NCBI GenBank assembly: GCA_050946255.1
Contig: JBMNUL010000176.1
Location: 1 to 5,040 of the forward strand
Source: JBMNUL01 sp050946255
GTDB taxonomy: Bacteria > Actinomycetota > Coriobacteriia > Coriobacteriales > CADBOM01
Reading direction: 5' to 3'
Length of the DNA stretch: 5,040 nt
Program-made: the position numbers and the translations under genes
Notes under the pieces: generated by a model
Told to the model about the DNA's origin: nothing
The model's database searches: none
The model's input: the letters and a program-made list of their open reading frames with translations, nothing else
In this document: one piece after another, positions 1 through 5,040 of the stretch
Numbering within the stretch: the stretch's first letter is position 1
Layout: each line of letters opens with the position of its first letter

Positions 1-867
1 CCCGACGGGAAGCCCGCTCCGGACACATGGGGGACCGTGCGCATGTGGGTTCCGGGCGCACCGGGTCCGCATCCCTACATCACCGATGAGAACAAGGTGA
101 TAAAGGACATCGAGGACTGGGAGAACGAAGTCAAATTCCCAGACCTGGGCGGATACGATTGGACGGATGCGATCGCTCAGGCCGATGCCGTCGACCGCAA
201 GTCTCGATTCGTCGGCGCCTTCATACCCACCGGGATATTCGAACGCACCCACTTCCTGATGGGAATGGAAGATGCCTTCTGCGCCTACTACGAGGAGCCG
301 GAGGCTCTGCACGCCCTCCAGCGCAAGATCTGCGATTGGAAACTGGACTACATCGATGAATGGTGCAGGCACATCCAGCCGGATATCGTGTTCTACCACG
401 ACGATTGGGGCAGCAAGAAGAACACATTCATATCCCCGGAGATGTGGAGGGAGTTCATCAAGCCGCTGCAGCGCGAGATATCGGAGGAGTTCCACAACAG
501 GGGAATAATCTACATGCACCATTCCGACTGCTACACCCAGCCGCTCTGCCCGGATATGGTGGAGATCGGGGTCCAGATCTGGCAGGGCGCAATCCCGCAG
601 AACGACATCGTCCAGATTCAGAAGGACACCAACGGCCAGCTAGCTATGGTCGGGGGAATCGATGGACCGGCAATCGACGTAGAGGGAATGCCCGAGGAGA
701 GGATCCGAGGCGAGGTCAGAAGGGCATTCGACGAGTATTGCCCTGGCGGCAAGTTCTTCCCGTCAATTGCCAACGGATGCTGCTTCATTAAGCGCAACAA
801 CGACATCTATCTGGACGAGCTCGAGAAGTACGGAAGGATTTACGCCCAGGAGCACCCGGTGGCATAA
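1..867 (+). CDS. UroD/MtaA-family corrinoid methyltransferase-like protein (5' partial)
   Basis: The reading frame is open from the first base of the window and ends at a TAA (865-867). The ATG at 37 is therefore internal, and about 289 C-terminal residues are present. Family members are usually 340-380 residues, so perhaps 60-90 N-terminal residues are missing. Recognisable motifs, numbered from the window edge: HDDWGS at 133-138 followed by a SPEMWREFIKP block, HHSDC at 173-177 followed by PDMVEIGV, and GGIDG near 218-222. These are typical of the UroD-like methyltransferases that move methyl groups between corrinoid proteins and coenzyme M or tetrahydrofolate, often in O- or N-demethylation systems. 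They fit that group better than true haem-pathway uroporphyrinogen decarboxylase. An HSDG or HxC motif is usual where this protein has HSDC, and a Cys pair (260-261) lies where a third zinc ligand could be; this suggests metal binding but is inferred. The protein should be cytoplasmic. No corrinoid-protein gene is visible, so the substrate is unknown. Confidence 0.85.
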   Translation, partial: PDGKPAPDTWGTVRMWVPGAPGPHPYITDENKVIKDIEDWENEVKFPDLGGYDWTDAIAQADAVDRKSRFVGAFIPTGIFERTHFLMGMEDAFCAYYEEPEALHALQRKICDWKLDYIDEWCRHIQPDIVFYHDDWGSKKNTFISPEMWREFIKPLQREISEEFHNRGIIYMHHSDCYTQPLCPDMVEIGVQIWQGAIPQNDIVQIQKDTNGQLAMVGGIDGPAIDVEGMPEERIRGEVRRAFDEYCPGGKFFPSIANGCCFIKRNNDIYLDELEKYGRIYAQEHPVA

Positions 868-927
868 ATGTTCATGGGAACGGGCCGCCGTACCAAGCGC
901 GAGTCCCGTGAAGAATCGATGCTAGAT

Positions 928-972
928 AAAAACTCCGCGGGAACTCGGCGCCAAGTGGGAGTCCCCGCGGAG
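928..972 (-). terminator. Intrinsic terminator of the adhesin-like gene, possibly bidirectional
   Basis: The arms 933-946 and 959-972 can form a 14-bp GC-rich stem with one mismatch and a 12-nt loop. Read on the minus strand, the stem lies about 30 nt after the stop of the adhesin-like gene and is followed at once by TTTTTATC (five A on the plus strand, 928-932), a classic rho-independent layout. On the plus strand the stem follows the methyltransferase gene but is trailed only by GATTGTTA, a weak U tract, so termination in that direction is less certain. No second hairpin of similar strength is visible in this convergent gap. Confidence 0.75.
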
Positions 973-1002
973 GATTGTTAAAGATGCAAACCGCTTCTAA
1001 GG

Positions 1003-2670
1003 CTATGCTGCGTTGATCTTTTCAACTATCGCATCTGCCACAGCACTTGCCACATCGCTCAGCTTGGCGCTCGAGGAGCTATCTGAGCTGGAGGAGTCGC
1101 CGAACACGGTGCTCGTGCCGAAGTAGCTGTCGAAATCCGCGCGGTCTATGCTCGCTGTTTGGACCTCGTTTGCACTGCTCGTCGTGACGGTGGTGCCATA
1201 GGAGCCCTTGACCGTTATCGTGACGCTCGAGCTTCCATCGACGAGCGTGTTTCCAGACTCGTCCACGACCTTTACCGTGTTCCCAGAGGAATCCACGACC
1301 TTGCCGCCGCTCTCGACGTTGAGGTTGTAGACGGTGGAGTCGCCGGAGACGACCCAGGTCGAGGTAGAGTCCACGTTCACTGACAGATTGTCGTCGACGG
1401 TAGAAGCGGAGCTGGAGCTGTTCTCCGTGATCGTCGCTGCACCAGTCCAGGAGCTTCCATCGAGGAGGTAAACGTCCACGGAGCTGATCGTGTCAGCCGA
1501 GATGTCCCCGGACATCGTCTCGCCGATTCCAGTGAACGTCACGTCCGCGCCATTCGAGCCAGCAGAACCCCAATTGTTGGAGTCGTTGCCCTCGGCTGTC
1601 AGAAGTGCGGCAGAACTGGAGTCGAAGTCGAGCGTGGTGTTCTGCAGAACCACATTAGCCGTCGTGTTGGTGAGGTAGAACATCGAGCCGGATGTGATCG
1701 AGCTGGAGAGAGTGGAGTCAACGGCCTGGAACAAAGCTGCCTCTCCACTTGAGGTGTCGGCGTCTCCCGAAGTCGACTGGTAGATTATGATGCCGTTTGC
1801 AATCGGATCGGAACCGGTCTTGTCGGTGTTCGTAGAAGTGAGGGTGGAGTCGTAGATCTTAATCGTGTTGAGACCCTCCATACCGGCTATCTGGGAACCA
1901 GTGGCCTTGCCCGTCACATTGCTGACCTCGATAACACCAGTAGAGTAGATGATCGGCGATCCATCGCCCTCTGATACGAGCTGCGAATTGGCGACCGAGA
2001 TGTTGCCGCCTCCCCTGTCGGTTGCGAGCGTGGCGCTGTGATCGCCCTTCGTGTTGATATCCATGTTGTTGGCCACTATCGTTCCGCCGTAGGTTGCATC
2101 AAGTCCCCTGGAGTTGTCGGACGTGGTGGAGACGGTCGAGTCGTTTGCGTAGACTGTTCCGGAGTCTGTTGCGAAGATTCCGTTGGACCCTTCGGACGTG
2201 GCGCTGATCGCAGTGTCGGAGATGTAGACCATGGTGCTGTCCCCAACGGCGAGGACAACCGAGTTCACGCCATAGAAATTGCAGCTGTCGGAATCAGATG
2301 AATCTCCAGACTTGGCAACAGTGGAACTGGTGATGGTTGCCGTGCCGCCGTTTTCGGCGAGCACTGCGTTGGTGTTGGAATCAGAGGCACTGATGTTCTG
2401 GGAATCTGCGGTGTTCTCCTCACCATCGGCCGTGAAGGTTCCGGAGTAGCTTCCCGAGTAATCATAGGTGGTCGTGTTGGCCCCTCCGCCACCGCCAGCT
2501 CCTCCCTGGGCATCCGGCGGAGTGCCTCCCCCTCCTTGGCTGTCGGCCGCCAACGCCATAGCAGGCACGCTGCATGTGAAGAGGGCGACGGAGGCCACAA
2601 CGCAAACGAGTTTCCTCCCGATCCCGTTCCGATGTTTGCTGAACTCTGATTTTCTGCTTCCCGTATCCAC
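1003..2670 (-). CDS. Secreted Ser/Thr-rich beta-helix, adhesin-like protein
   Basis: This is a 555-residue protein from a GTG start at 2670. A longer TTG start at 2724 (573 residues) is possible, but nothing resembling a ribosome binding site precedes it, whereas GAGAGGAG lies 10 nt before the GTG. From the GTG, a basic N-region (about 1-20) and a hydrophobic core (21-36) end in A-L-A|A, predicting signal peptidase I cleavage after residue 41. A Gly-rich linker follows (45-63). Residues about 70-480 are repetitive short strands rich in Ser, Thr, Asp, Asn and Gly (patterns such as GGTATITSSTV and SGTVYANDSTV), as in right-handed parallel beta-helix surface proteins of gut bacteria. The tail has Ser/Asp runs (525-534) and a short amphipathic end. 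There is no LPXTG, C-terminal membrane helix or lipobox, so it is either released or held non-covalently. The mature chain has one Cys (130). Ligand and function are unknown; an adhesin or carbohydrate-binding role is inferred from composition. It is convergent with the methyltransferase gene and preceded by the repeat-rich spacer. Confidence 0.8.
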   Translation of the reverse strand: MDTGSRKSEFSKHRNGIGRKLVCVVASVALFTCSVPAMALAADSQGGGGTPPDAQGGAGGGGGANTTTYDYSGSYSGTFTADGEENTADSQNISASDSNTNAVLAENGGTATITSSTVAKSGDSSDSDSCNFYGVNSVVLAVGDSTMVYISDTAISATSEGSNGIFATDSGTVYANDSTVSTTSDNSRGLDATYGGTIVANNMDINTKGDHSATLATDRGGGNISVANSQLVSEGDGSPIIYSTGVIEVSNVTGKATGSQIAGMEGLNTIKIYDSTLTSTNTDKTGSDPIANGIIIYQSTSGDADTSSGEAALFQAVDSTLSSSITSGSMFYLTNTTANVVLQNTTLDFDSSSAALLTAEGNDSNNWGSAGSNGADVTFTGIGETMSGDISADTISSVDVYLLDGSSWTGAATITENSSSSASTVDDNLSVNVDSTSTWVVSGDSTVYNLNVESGGKVVDSSGNTVKVVDESGNTLVDGSSSVTITVKGSYGTTVTTSSANEVQTASIDRADFDSYFGTSTVFGDSSSSDSSSSAKLSDVASAVADAIVEKINAA

Positions 2671-2680
2671 TTTTTGATAT

Positions 2681-2688
2681 CTCCTCTC
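2681..2688 (-). promoter_or_regulatory. Ribosome binding site deciding the GTG start of the adhesin-like gene
   Basis: The minus strand reads GAGAGGAG here, 10 nt before the GTG at 2670-2668. It is the only good Shine-Dalgarno match near the 5' end of this gene. The alternative TTG at 2724 directly follows an in-frame TAA and has no purine-rich stretch at the right distance. Using the GTG also gives a signal peptide with an ordinary N-region of about 20 residues instead of about 38. Confidence 0.7.
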
Positions 2689-2710
2689 ATGGAGAGCACA
2701 GGTTATTTCC

Positions 2711-2790
2711 TTTTTCAGGTTCAATTACAAAGCCCACAACTTAAGTTTTCCTGAAAACCTGAAAGAAAATCTTCCAAAACCTGAAAGAAA
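2711..2790. promoter_or_regulatory. Cluster of TTTCAGGTT elements, candidate operator upstream of the adhesin-like gene
   Basis: The 9-mer AACCTGAAA/TTTCAGGTT occurs exactly three times: 2713-2721 (plus-strand TTTCAGGTT), 2756-2764 and 2778-2786 (both plus-strand AACCTGAAA). The last two sit in a 15-bp exact direct repeat, AAAACCTGAAAGAAA, at 2754-2768 and 2776-2790, offset by 22 bp. A further inverted repeat, GTTTTC-CT-GAAAAC, lies at 2745-2758 and shares the same core. The elements are about 22 and 43 bp apart, near whole helical turns, which would suit cooperative protein binding. A -10-like TGTAAT on the minus strand (plus 2725-2730) lies between them, but no convincing -35 box was found. 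The regulatory role is inferred from position and symmetry only. Confidence 0.4.
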
Positions 2791-3008
2791 TATTCTGGAG
2801 CGGTCTCCCACGAGCGAAATAATGCGATATACGGAGTTTCCGGAACAGCTCGCCAGGGGAAAATCAGTGAGATCTTCGTAGTTTCTGGAGCAGCCCACCA
2901 CGGAAATAAAGCGATGCTCGAGGTGTCAAATTGGCCCACCACGGGAAAATCTTGCAAAATACAAGGTTTCCCAAGCGGCACACCACGAGAAAATCGAACG
3001 GAGACCCG
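2791..3008. repeat. Degenerate ~44-bp tandem repeat array (about five units)
   Basis: Five imperfect units can be aligned at 2791-2834, 2835-2879, 2880-2920, 2921-2964 and 2965-3008 (44, 45, 41, 44 and 44 bp). The best conserved parts on the plus strand are TTTCTGGAGC near the unit start, then CCCACCACG and GGAAAAT; the last 12-18 bp vary. A weaker relative may lie at 2747-2790, because GAAAATCTT-C-CAAAA there (2765-2779) matches 14 of 15 bases of GAAAATCTT-G-CAAAA in the fourth unit (2945-2959). A partial unit may run into the xdhC stop. Together with the element cluster to the left, this fills the 353-bp gene-free spacer between the adhesin-like gene and xdhC. The units diverge too much for an active CRISPR array, and no spacer/repeat boundary is sharp. 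Unit lengths that are not all multiples of three speak against a coding role. Confidence 0.6.
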
Positions 3009-3023
3009 AAATTCCCGAATCGT

Positions 3024-3962
3024 TTAATCCTCCGCTGAATTTCTCACCGTGATCAGCTCGGCCACAATGCTGATGGCGATCTCAGCCGGAAGCTGCGTGC
3101 CCTTGAAAAGCCCAATGGGAGCATGGACGGTCCTGATGAGCGATGGATCGATTCCGGCATTCTCAGCCATCTCGTAGTTCATCTTGACCTTCTCGGGATG
3201 CCCCATCATACCGACGTAACTGGGATTGGTCTTGAGTACGCGAATCAGGGTCTGCGGGTCATGGGCATGGCTCCGCGTGACTATCACGACGTAGTCGTCT
3301 TTGGCTATCGGCACTTCGTCCAGCTTCTCGAAGTCAATCTGGCAGAGCTCGCCGCGTGGGAACCTCTCCCTGTTCAAGAAGCCCAGATCGTCGTCGAACA
3401 CGGTTACATCGAAATCACAGTCGATCGCATAGCTGGAAATGAAACGGCTGACGTCCCCGGCACCGAAAACCAAGACGCGAATCTTCGAGTAAAGGGGCAT
3501 CGATATCCAGCTGACCCCAGAGAACTGGTCTGTGTGCATCGAGGGCCCGCAGGTGACGTCATCCATTTGGAATACATCACGCTTGCTGTATTCACGCGAG
3601 AACATCACGTCCCCTCGGTTAGGCCCGTGGAAGAAGACTCCGGGAAGGGCGTCGGCGCTGGCATCTGGAAACTTGAACCCACTCTCGTCCTCGAAGGCGC
3701 GCATGCAAGCATCGGGGTCGGTAACGATCTTGAATCCAAGCCAGGCATGCTCCCCGCTCTTCACAGCCTCTAGTGCCCTCTCAAAAGTTGGAATGTCCTT
3801 CTCGCTCAAGCTTTCGAGCACCGGGCCGAGGTCTTCCGTCGACACCCTTGGATTGTCAGCCAGCTTGGACTCGGAGAAACATGGCAGTTCCTCCTGGGTA
3901 ACATCCGGCGCGTTTCCGGCTTTCAGCGATTCGATGATCTTGCCAAGCGTGTCTTCGAGCAT
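3024..3962 (-). CDS. XdhC-family molybdenum enzyme maturation factor
   Basis: A 312-residue protein from the ATG at 3962, chosen because AAAGGGG lies 7 nt upstream. An in-frame TTG at 3992 would add 10 residues but falls in the hairpin next door. The C-terminal half is a clear XdhC Rossmann domain: IRVLVFGAGDVS (161-172, nucleotide-binding glycine loop), VTVFDDD (186-192), VTRSHAHD (228-235), YVGMMGHPEK (249-258) and HAPIGL...LPAEIAISI (280-299), all matching the family pattern. The N-terminal 160 residues are weakly conserved; the usual CoxI-type Cys-Gly-Gly motifs are not seen, though a TCGP (137-140) is present. XdhC proteins bind molybdenum cofactor, promote its sulfuration and deliver it to xanthine dehydrogenase-type enzymes in the cytoplasm. 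The gene follows the molybdoenzyme gene in the same direction, but 208 bp and a probable terminator separate them, so it may have its own promoter; TAGAAT on the minus strand (4025-4020) is a possible -10 box without a clear -35. The client enzyme is not known. Confidence 0.85.
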   Translation of the reverse strand: MLEDTLGKIIESLKAGNAPDVTQEELPCFSESKLADNPRVSTEDLGPVLESLSEKDIPTFERALEAVKSGEHAWLGFKIVTDPDACMRAFEDESGFKFPDASADALPGVFFHGPNRGDVMFSREYSKRDVFQMDDVTCGPSMHTDQFSGVSWISMPLYSKIRVLVFGAGDVSRFISSYAIDCDFDVTVFDDDLGFLNRERFPRGELCQIDFEKLDEVPIAKDDYVVIVTRSHAHDPQTLIRVLKTNPSYVGMMGHPEKVKMNYEMAENAGIDPSLIRTVHAPIGLFKGTQLPAEIAISIVAELITVRNSAED

Positions 3963-3969
3963 TTGGGCA

Positions 3970-3976
3970 CCCCTTT
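3970..3976 (-). promoter_or_regulatory. Ribosome binding site of the XdhC-family gene
   Basis: The minus strand reads AAAGGGG here, ending 7 nt before the ATG at 3962-3960. This spacing is near ideal and supports that ATG over the in-frame TTG at 3992, which has no such sequence before it and overlaps a 12-bp stem. Confidence 0.7.
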
Positions 3977-3983
3977 GTCCTGG

Positions 3984-4019
3984 AAAAGCCAACGGCGGGA
4001 GACTTTTTCTCCCGCCGTT
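3984..4019 (-). terminator. Perfect 12-bp hairpin, probable terminator of the molybdoenzyme gene
   Basis: The arms 3991-4002 (AACGGCGGGAGA) and 4008-4019 are perfect inverted repeats with a 5-nt loop. On the minus strand the stem comes about 150 nt after the TAG of the molybdopterin oxidoreductase and is followed by GGCTTTT, a short and imperfect U tract (plus 3984-3990). It lies about 28 nt before the xdhC start, so it could instead act as a leader structure affecting xdhC expression or as a partial terminator. The stem itself is certain; its role is inferred. Confidence 0.65.
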
Positions 4020-4170
4020 ATTCTATACGTTGCAGATTACTCCGTGGCGCTTGATGGCCCACAGTTCCGCCCACAAGTCGCAAAGCCTTGCGGATGCGGA
4101 GAACCTAAAGTTCAGGCGAGCCCTGCTTTCAACATTCCCTGGAGATGCGGGAGCCCGTGGAACTCGGGAG

Positions 4171-5040
4171 CTACACCAACCAGTTCTCGATGTCGGGTCC
4201 CTCATCTGCGTGGAACGTGCGCCCGAAAGCCTCCGGGTACTGCTTTGCCAGCTCCGCAGGGTCGACCTTCTCAACGGAAACCAGATAGCCCGAGGTAACC
4301 TCGCCAGCGCAATTCTGAGAGGTCGTCTCCTTCGGGGCGATGAGGTTGTTGGCACCGCCGCGGTCCGAGACGCCATACTCTATGGTGTCAACGCGGGCAC
4401 CGTGATCCTGCAGCACTGCACCGGGCATGATGCGCTCGGTGATGTAGACGCCTCCGAGGACCCATCCACGGTCGTTGGCGATCTTCACGACGTCGCCGTT
4501 CTCCACACCGAGCTGAACGGCATCTGTTGGATTGACCCAAACCGGCTCGTAGGCATATCCATCCGGGCCGATGACCTTGCAGGTCTCGATCTCTCGGAAC
4601 CAGGAGTTGTCATCGAAGTTGGCGTGCACGCGCCAACGCGGGTGGTTGGAGACCAACAGGAACGGGTACTTCTTGGCCTTCTCGCTCTCGCGGTACTCGT
4701 GGAAGCGGTCGCTGTCGGCGATGTAATGGGGATAGGGCCTGCGCTCCTTGTCGTCGGGGAAGTGCTCTGCCAGGCGCGTGGAGTAGATCTCGATCTTGCC
4801 GGTTGGAGTCGGAAGCGGATTGGCCTCGGGGTCGATGTAGAAATCGTAGAAGCCGGCGTGATCTTCCTTCCAATCCTTGGCATGTGGTATCGAGGTGTAC
4901 CCGGCTTTCATGAAGTCCTCGTAGGAGCGGTATTTCTCAGCGCGGGAGCCCTTGTAGGTGAGCCTGATGCTGTTCTCCTCGTTGCGTCCCTCGGTGTAGC
5001 GCTCGTAGAGGTTGGCATAGTTCTCCTCGTCGCCGTAGAG
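4171..5040 (-). CDS. Molybdopterin-dependent oxidoreductase, DMSO reductase superfamily (5' partial)
   Basis: The minus-strand frame is open from the window edge to a TAG at 4173-4171, giving the last 289 residues; the ATG at 4911 is internal. Numbered from the edge, PTGKIEIYS (79-87) is the family signature before the C-terminal molybdopterin-dinucleotide-binding domain. That domain spans about 125-258: LLVSNHPRWRVH (128-139), VWVNPTDAVQLGVENGD (167-183), NDRGWVLGG (189-197), ERIMPGAVLQDHGAR (202-216), and RGGANNL...TSQNCAG (227-246). The SNHPRWRVH block, the QDHGAR motif and the GGANNL/NCAG stretch resemble pyrogallol transhydroxylase large subunits and the catechol dehydroxylases of Eggerthella and Gordonibacter better than nitrate or formate enzymes; this comes from memory of those families, not a search. 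The enzyme would use bis-MGD molybdenum (or tungsten) in an anaerobic reduction or hydroxyl transfer, perhaps of a phenolic compound. The N-terminal [4Fe-4S] and active-site region, any Tat signal and the partner subunits lie outside the window, so substrate and location cannot be settled. Confidence 0.88.
   Translation of the reverse strand, partial: LYGDEENYANLYERYTEGRNEENSIRLTYKGSRAEKYRSYEDFMKAGYTSIPHAKDWKEDHAGFYDFYIDPEANPLPTPTGKIEIYSTRLAEHFPDDKERRPYPHYIADSDRFHEYRESEKAKKYPFLLVSNHPRWRVHANFDDNSWFREIETCKVIGPDGYAYEPVWVNPTDAVQLGVENGDVVKIANDRGWVLGGVYITERIMPGAVLQDHGARVDTIEYGVSDRGGANNLIAPKETTSQNCAGEVTSGYLVSVEKVDPAELAKQYPEAFGRTFHADEGPDIENWLV

Noticed and set aside
868..981. 37-codon plus-strand frame starting right after the methyltransferase stop (TAAATG)
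   Set aside because: Most of its second half is the terminator stem, the nearest AGGAG is about 15 nt from the ATG, and the peptide is basic and featureless. Translational coupling is possible but unsupported.
1003..2670. Lipoprotein or LPXTG-anchored protein
   Set aside because: The Cys in LFTCS does not fit a lipobox and precedes a better signal peptidase I site (ALA|A). No LPXTG-like motif or hydrophobic C-terminal segment is present.
2721..2981. Minus-strand 86-codon open frame in the spacer, with a repeating FPWWAAPE/FPWRAVPE-like pattern
   Set aside because: The apparent protein repeat is the DNA repeat array read in one frame. Unit lengths of 41 and 44 bp break the frame between units, its start is not preceded by a ribosome binding site, and the composition is not protein-like.
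2791..3008. CRISPR array
   Set aside because: Repeats are too diverged, the period varies from 41 to 45 bp, there are no identical repeats separated by unique spacers, and no cas gene is nearby.
3123..3773. 216-codon plus-strand open frame opposite xdhC
   Set aside because: It is antisense to a gene with clear family motifs, and its translation shows no recognisable domain. GC-rich codon use in the true gene readily leaves the complementary frame open.
4023..4376. Minus-strand 117-codon frame running from the molybdoenzyme gene into the spacer before xdhC
   Set aside because: It mostly overlaps the molybdoenzyme in another frame and is Arg/Ser/Pro-rich as expected of a shadow. No start signal or family resemblance was seen.

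Overview
The window looks like a piece of a moderately GC-rich, anaerobic, probably gut-type actinobacterial chromosome. Eggerthellaceae/Coriobacteriia is the best guess. This is an inference from the gene families present (a DMSO-reductase-superfamily molybdoenzyme of the transhydroxylase/catechol-dehydroxylase type, an XdhC-type molybdenum-enzyme maturation factor, a UroD-like corrinoid methyltransferase and a Ser/Thr/Gly-rich secreted beta-helix protein), not from a marker gene. No rRNA, tRNA, CRISPR array, transposase or phage gene was seen.

Layout: (1) 1-867, plus strand, is the 3' part of a UroD/MtaA-family methyltransferase gene that begins before the window. (2) A 135-bp convergent gap (868-1002) holds a strong hairpin that terminates the gene coming from the right and may work in both directions. 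(3) 1003-2670, minus strand, encodes a secreted low-complexity beta-helix/adhesin-like protein; its best start is a GTG with a clear ribosome binding site. (4) 2671-3023 is a 353-bp spacer without a convincing gene. It holds a cluster of TTTCAGGTT elements next to the adhesin gene and about five degenerate, roughly 44-bp tandem repeats. (5) 3024-3962, minus strand, encodes an XdhC-family protein with a good ribosome binding site. (6) 3963-4170 is a spacer with a perfect 12-bp hairpin, probably the terminator of the next gene. (7) 4171-5040, minus strand, is the C-terminal part of a molybdopterin oxidoreductase whose 5' end lies beyond the window.

How the genes may work together: the molybdoenzyme and XdhC lie in the same direction, and XdhC proteins help mature molybdenum enzymes, so a functional link is plausible. 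XdhC classically serves the xanthine dehydrogenase family rather than the DMSO reductase family, so its client could also lie elsewhere. The UroD-like methyltransferase on the opposite strand is of the kind found in corrinoid-dependent O-demethylation. Together with a catechol-dehydroxylase-like enzyme this hints at metabolism of methoxylated aromatics, but that is only context. The most unusual part of the window is the repeat-filled spacer upstream of the adhesin-like gene.
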